From UBA1479 sp038109305 (GTDB lineage Bacteria; Pseudomonadota; Alphaproteobacteria; Rhodospirillales; Casp-alpha2), in assembly GCA_038109305.1 (NCBI GenBank), contig JAYNIR010000014.1:17519-81518 (forward strand): DNA of 64,000 bases. The letters are read 5' to 3'. Position numbers and translations under genes: made by a program. Below the pieces are notes generated by a model that was not told where the DNA came from, did no database searches, and saw only the letters and a program-made list of their open reading frames with translations. The first letter of the stretch is position 1; each line of letters starts with the position of its first letter. Positions 60,952 through 64,000 of the stretch are shown piece after piece.

Positions 60952-61437
60952 TTATTCAACAGCGATGATTTCGACCCGCCGGTCGCCGGCGAACCACAAC
61001 CAGTCCGGCATGCCGTCACCGTAAAATTCCGCGCGAGACGACAGGCTCAGGTTTCGCGGGTCAACTCCTGCCGCGATCAACCGGGCGGCGACGGCGCGGG
61101 CGCGGTTCATGGCGAGTGTGTCGTTCATGGCATAGGCGCCGCGCTTATCGGCCTGGCCGACGACACAAATCTTTCCGGCATGTTTGAACGTATCCGCGGC
61201 GCGGGCGATGCCCTGCTCGTGCGTTTCCGGCACGTCGGACTTGCCGGTCTTAAATCCGGTGATGATCACGGCGTTGGGCTGGCCACGTCCGGTTTCGGGC
61301 ATGCAGCCGGCGTCGAACCGTTCACCGGCGCGGGCCGGGTCGACGGCCATCGCGAGCAGCGCTGCGCCCGTCATCGCGGCGAGAGCGGCAGCCCGGCGGT
61401 GGGCGGGATCGGCGAAAGGCGTTTTGAGTGCGGGCAT
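60952..61437 (-). CDS. OmpA-family (peptidoglycan-binding) periplasmic protein
   Basis: 161 residues from the ATG at 61437 (MPALKTPFADPAHRR), with an AGGAG site. A long signal sequence ends near ARAGE. The OmpA C-like domain includes VVGQADKRGAYAMNDTLAMN and RARAVAARLIAAGVDPRNLS followed by SRAEFYGDG and DRRVEIIAVE. The Asp and Arg that bind diaminopimelate are the DKRG and NRARA positions. There is no beta barrel or lipobox, so a soluble periplasmic protein. It converges on the caspase-like remnant. Confidence 0.85.
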   Translation of the reverse strand: MPALKTPFADPAHRRAAALAAMTGAALLAMAVDPARAGERFDAGCMPETGRGQPNAVIITGFKTGKSDVPETHEQGIARAADTFKHAGKICVVGQADKRGAYAMNDTLAMNRARAVAARLIAAGVDPRNLSLSSRAEFYGDGMPDWLWFAGDRRVEIIAVE

Positions 61438-61546
61438 ATTGAAAGCTCCTGTTCCAGTGAGGATCAGGCGCATTGGTAGCCCGCTAAAAAGTCATCGGTT
61501 TGCAGGAAAAAGGGCGGTTTCGTGACACATTCGGCGAAAAACGCCC

Positions 61547-62209
61547 TTATTCCTTAACCGCCAAAGTGAGCCCGTCGGCGATCGACAGCATGGAAATCGA
61601 CACCCGTTTGTCTGTCGTGAGCCGCTGATTAAAGGCGCGGATCGCCTCGGTGTCCTCGGTTTCGTCGGTGGGGTCGAGCACCCGGCCGCTCCACAACACG
61701 TTGTCGACGGCGATCACCCCGCCGTGCCGGAGCAGCGCCAGGCAGTGGTCGAAATAAGTCTGGTAGTTTTCCTTGTCGGCGTCGATGAAGGCCAGGTCGA
61801 ATTTTCCTTCTTCACCGTCGGCGCGCAATCCGGCGAGCGTTTCCGCCGCCGGGCCGAGCCGCAGGTCGATCAGGTGATCGACCCCCGCGTCCTTCCAATA
61901 CCGCCGGGCGACCTGGGTGAACTCATCCGATACGTCGCAGGCAATGATCCCGCCGCCCTCAGGCAATCCCATTGCCATGGATGTCGAACTGTACCCGGTA
62001 AACGTCCCGACCTCGATGATCCGTTTGGCGCCGGTCATCCGCACCAGAAGGCTCAGGAACTGCCCCTGATCGGGTGAGACCTGCATGTTGGCGCGCGGGT
62101 GCTTGGCGGTTTCATCGCGAAGGCGGGCCAGGACGTCCGGCTCCCGGAGCGACGATTTCAGAAGGTAGTCGTAAATTTTCGGGTCAAGGCCCGTTGTGGT
62201 TTTCGGCAT
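61547..62209 (-). CDS. Class I SAM-dependent O-methyltransferase (CCoAOMT-like)
   Basis: 220 residues. RIIEVGTFTGYSSTSMAMGL is the SAM loop, IIACDVSDEFTQVARRYWKD the ribose-binding acidic strand, and FDLAFIDADKENYQTYFDHC carries the first metal Asp, with VIAVDNVLWSGRVLDPTDET giving the Asp-Asn pair. Metal-dependent catechol O-methyltransferases of this group methylate caffeoyl-CoA, catechols or flavonoids; in bacteria the acceptor is usually unknown. Confidence 0.92.
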   Translation of the reverse strand: MPKTTTGLDPKIYDYLLKSSLREPDVLARLRDETAKHPRANMQVSPDQGQFLSLLVRMTGAKRIIEVGTFTGYSSTSMAMGLPEGGGIIACDVSDEFTQVARRYWKDAGVDHLIDLRLGPAAETLAGLRADGEEGKFDLAFIDADKENYQTYFDHCLALLRHGGVIAVDNVLWSGRVLDPTDETEDTEAIRAFNQRLTTDKRVSISMLSIADGLTLAVKE

Positions 62210-62240
62210 GGGATGGCCTGTCGGTTTCGGGTGGGCAGCG

Positions 62241-62615
62241 TCAGTCGCTGGCTTCGACGGTGATCGGCGCGCCGGCGCGGACGGCGGCGAGCGTTTTCAC
62301 ATCATCAATGGCGTCGGCGAAGATGTTGCAAGGCGATGCAAGACGGCATTCATCGCCCTGGCTGATCGGCGTGCGGCCGAAACCGATGGCGATGCTGTCG
62401 CCGTCGGTCCAGAAGGCGATTTCGCCGGGTTCGACGACGGCGCGGGCGTCGGCTTCGCGGCCCGGCGACACCGGCGTCGAAAAGTAAACTTCCTCCCCCC
62501 AGGTGCTGGCCCGGGACGTAAAGGGAAGGGCGGCCTGCACGGCCTTTGCGGTCGGGGTGTCCCGAAGTTCGGCGCGGATGGTCTCGCCGCCGATGGTCAT
62601 TTTGATGGTGGACAT
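62241..62615 (-). CDS. Cyclophilin-like fold protein (TM1367/DUF3830 type)
   Basis: 124 residues: MSTIKMTIGGETIRAELRDT, AVQAALPFTSRASTWGEEVY, GEIAFWTDGDSIAIGFGRTP. The order of strands and the G-E-I-A-[FY]-W motif match the small cyclophilin-like proteins of the DUF3830/TM1367 type. They lack the peptidyl-prolyl isomerase active residues and their role is unknown. It is one of a row of three minus-strand genes with the O-methyltransferase and an NTF2-like protein. Confidence 0.75.
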   Translation of the reverse strand: MSTIKMTIGGETIRAELRDTPTAKAVQAALPFTSRASTWGEEVYFSTPVSPGREADARAVVEPGEIAFWTDGDSIAIGFGRTPISQGDECRLASPCNIFADAIDDVKTLAAVRAGAPITVEASD

Positions 62616-62678
62616 GTCGTCTTCCGGAAATTTGCTTCGGATCGTTGGCTGCAGGATAAAACGAACCGCCCGCCCGTG

Positions 62679-63083
62679 TCACTGGACCCGCGGCGCGGGC
62701 GGAACGGGCGCGTCCAGGCGCCGCGCCGATGACGGCCCGGCCTGATGATGGACCATGCGCCAGATGCTGCCGTCCTTGACGAAAACGTTGGTCGCCGCCA
62801 GGTATCCGCCGCCCAGGCTTTCATAACAAAGCACGTACCCGGCATCGCCCAGGACGTATGCCTCCGCATTCAGGTGCCGGATGTCCCTCGTTTCACCGCT
62901 TTCCAGAATACCGCGCCAGCTTTCCATCACCGCGTCCCGGCCGGCGATCATCGACCATCCGGGATGGGTGCAGGTGATGTCGTCGCGGTCGGACCAGACG
63001 CCGTCCATGGCGTCGAAGTCGTTTCCGACGAATGCCGCGTAAAAGGCGTCATTGGCGAACAACAAGGCGTCCCTCTGGCTCAT
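62679..63083 (-). CDS. NTF2-like (SnoaL/DUF4440-type) protein
   Basis: 134 residues from the ATG at 63083 (MSQRDALLFANDAFYAAFVG). The fold is the alpha+beta cone: MDGVWSDRDDITCTHPGWSM, IAGRDAVMESWRGILESGET, YVLCYESLGGGYLAATNVFV and GSIWRMVHHQAGPSS. Ketosteroid-isomerase-like and detoxification proteins share this shape. This particular N-D-W-S-D/H-P-G pattern is widespread as a stress- or metabolism-linked hypothetical. No function is proposed. Confidence 0.85.
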   Translation of the reverse strand: MSQRDALLFANDAFYAAFVGNDFDAMDGVWSDRDDITCTHPGWSMIAGRDAVMESWRGILESGETRDIRHLNAEAYVLGDAGYVLCYESLGGGYLAATNVFVKDGSIWRMVHHQAGPSSARRLDAPVPPAPRVQ

Positions 63084-63249
63084 GGTGCGGCGGTCCTTGG
63101 GGCGGTTGGGCGATTCCGGTGTATTATCCAAACATGGGGACGACGGCGGCTCCGATCAACGTCCGTGCCGCCAGGGCGGACCATCATTTTTCTGGCCCTG
63201 CCAGTGTCCGGGCGGCTAGATTCTAATTCAACGCAAATAAAGGTGTCTT

Positions 63250-64000
63250 ATGGCCGAAGAAAACGGAAATCCCGGCGGCGTCACCCACGGCAAGCCCGTC
63301 GATCTGCCGCTGAACCCGATGAAAGCCTTCCCGGGCCTTGATCCAGCGGACGTTTCGGTGCTGATCGTCGGCGGCCTCGGCCACAGGTTGACGCTTTCCG
63401 CCGGCGTCGACAACGGCGACGGCACGGCGACGTTGCTGGACCAGGACATAAAGGCTGGCGGCGGTGTGCGCATGCGCTTTCCGAGCGGCGCTAGCGGCCC
63501 GCACAGCTTCGCCATCACCGCCATTTCCAACGACGGCCACGTGAAAACCGGCAGCTTGACGCTGGAACCGGGCCTCGCCACGGTTGAACGGGGTCTGCTG
63601 TTTGAAATCGATCAGCCGATCGTCATGGACCGGGGCAACCGGCTCGGCTTTCCCATCTGCATCGGGTTTTCGTCGAGCTTGAGCCGCATGGTCGGCGATC
63701 TGGAAATGACAATTTCCGGCATTCCCGAAGGCGTGCATCTGACCGGCGGTGTGTCCCGGGGCGGGGGCCGATGGTCGCTGACCGACCGCGATCTTGCGGG
63801 GCTGAACTTCGTGGTGCCGGATAACCAGGGACCGTTTCAGGCGATTTTGTCGGTCGAAGCCCGGGGCCAGTCCGGCGGCTATCTAGAAGTCGTGCGGACG
63901 GCGCTGGTCGGCCTCGCCGGCCACAGCGTCTTGGCGTCCGAACTGGCGAAACCCGCACCAAGCCCGCCCGCCGGCGCGCCGGCCCCGCCATCCGAAAAGC
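63250..64000 (+). CDS. Cadherin/Ig-like repeat protein, 3' partial
   Basis: From the ATG at 63250 the frame stays open to the window end (250 residues). At least two beta-sandwich-like repeats are visible: VSVLIVGGLGHRLTLSAGVD followed by NGDGTATLLDQDIKAGGGVR, and LEMTISGIPEGVHLTGGVSR followed by GRWSLTDRDLAGLNFVVPDN. These match the G-x-L-S-x-G-T-x-N-G-D-G-x-W-x-L pattern of repeats in giant RTX/adhesin-type proteins. There is no signal peptide, which fits type I secretion. The last visible stretch is proline/alanine-rich (PAPSPPAGAPAPPSEK), perhaps a linker. Confidence 0.75.
   Translation, partial: MAEENGNPGGVTHGKPVDLPLNPMKAFPGLDPADVSVLIVGGLGHRLTLSAGVDNGDGTATLLDQDIKAGGGVRMRFPSGASGPHSFAITAISNDGHVKTGSLTLEPGLATVERGLLFEIDQPIVMDRGNRLGFPICIGFSSSLSRMVGDLEMTISGIPEGVHLTGGVSRGGGRWSLTDRDLAGLNFVVPDNQGPFQAILSVEARGQSGGYLEVVRTALVGLAGHSVLASELAKPAPSPPAGAPAPPSEK

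Noticed and set aside
1..64000. CRISPR arrays, rRNA genes, complete prophage or intact IS elements
   Set aside because: No regularly spaced repeats, rRNA signatures, phage structural genes or complete transposase genes with inverted repeats were seen; only IS3 and IS256 fragments.

Overview
The window is GC-rich, densely coding bacterial chromosome. Gene content suggests an alphaproteobacterium of the Rhodospirillales type: GcvA-like LysR regulator, EtfAB, fused MnmC, Bfd/Bfr, many acyl-CoA and CoA-transferase genes, and an ammonium-transporter/kinase fusion. This assignment is by overall resemblance, not by a marker gene. A 100-N gap whose two flanks are an identical 55-mer points to a short-read, probably metagenomic, assembly.

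Layout. 1-1.8 kb: end of a three-gene membrane module (MotA/TolQ-like channel plus two anchored proteins). 2.1-3.8 kb: TPR protein with a 2OG-Fe(II) oxygenase-like end, whose paralogue lies at 22-23.8 kb. 3.8-8 kb: housekeeping (PPOX flavoprotein, guaB, rlmE, ppx/gppA, tRNA-Gln). 8.5-16.6 kb: mnmC, argE, MATE exporter, cyclic-nucleotide-binding protein, FAD oxidoreductase, and an uncharacterised two-repeat protein. 16.8-17.8 kb: bfd under two Fur-like boxes and a broken bacterioferritin. 17.8-20.5 kb: EamA transporter and etfAB. 20.7-24 kb: AT-rich island, interrupted histidine kinase, TPR/oxygenase paralogue. 24.5-27.9 kb: LysR, VOC protein and two 2-hydroxyacid dehydrogenases. 27.9-31 kb: IS3 remnant, spermidine-synthase-like gene, SET protein, HlyD fragment. 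31-35.5 kb: ThDP-enzyme operon with E1 alpha and beta but no E2/E3. 35.7-39.5 kb: deformylase, two acyl-CoA dehydrogenases, DUF2238, small secreted protein. 39.6-50.2 kb: enolase-superfamily enzyme, RraA-like protein, glutaredoxin-DinB fusion, broken Amt-histidine kinase, CoA transferase, ACAD10/11-like kinase, MetE-like protein, histidine phosphatase, broken FkbM methyltransferase. 50.4-56.8 kb: beta-oxidation block (acyl-CoA dehydrogenase, ThDP enzyme, FadJ-like protein, thiolase). 56.9-59.4 kb: phospholipase C-like protein, class II amidotransferase, SDR. 59.5-60.9 kb: gene graveyard with an IS256 remnant. 61-64 kb: OmpA-like protein, O-methyltransferase, cyclophilin-like fold, NTF2-like protein, and a partial beta-sandwich protein.

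The metabolic theme is degradation of CoA-linked acids: EtfAB can accept electrons from the three acyl-CoA dehydrogenases, and FadJ plus thiolase complete a beta-oxidation cycle. The most unusual property of the window is that at least a dozen genes are recognisable but interrupted by in-frame stops, one-base frameshifts or truncation, several of them sensory or signalling genes. The best candidates for undescribed biology are the tandem-repeat protein at 15.2-16.0 kb, the glutaredoxin-DinB fusion, the proton-channel module at the left edge, the TPR/oxygenase pair, and the E1-without-E2 operon.
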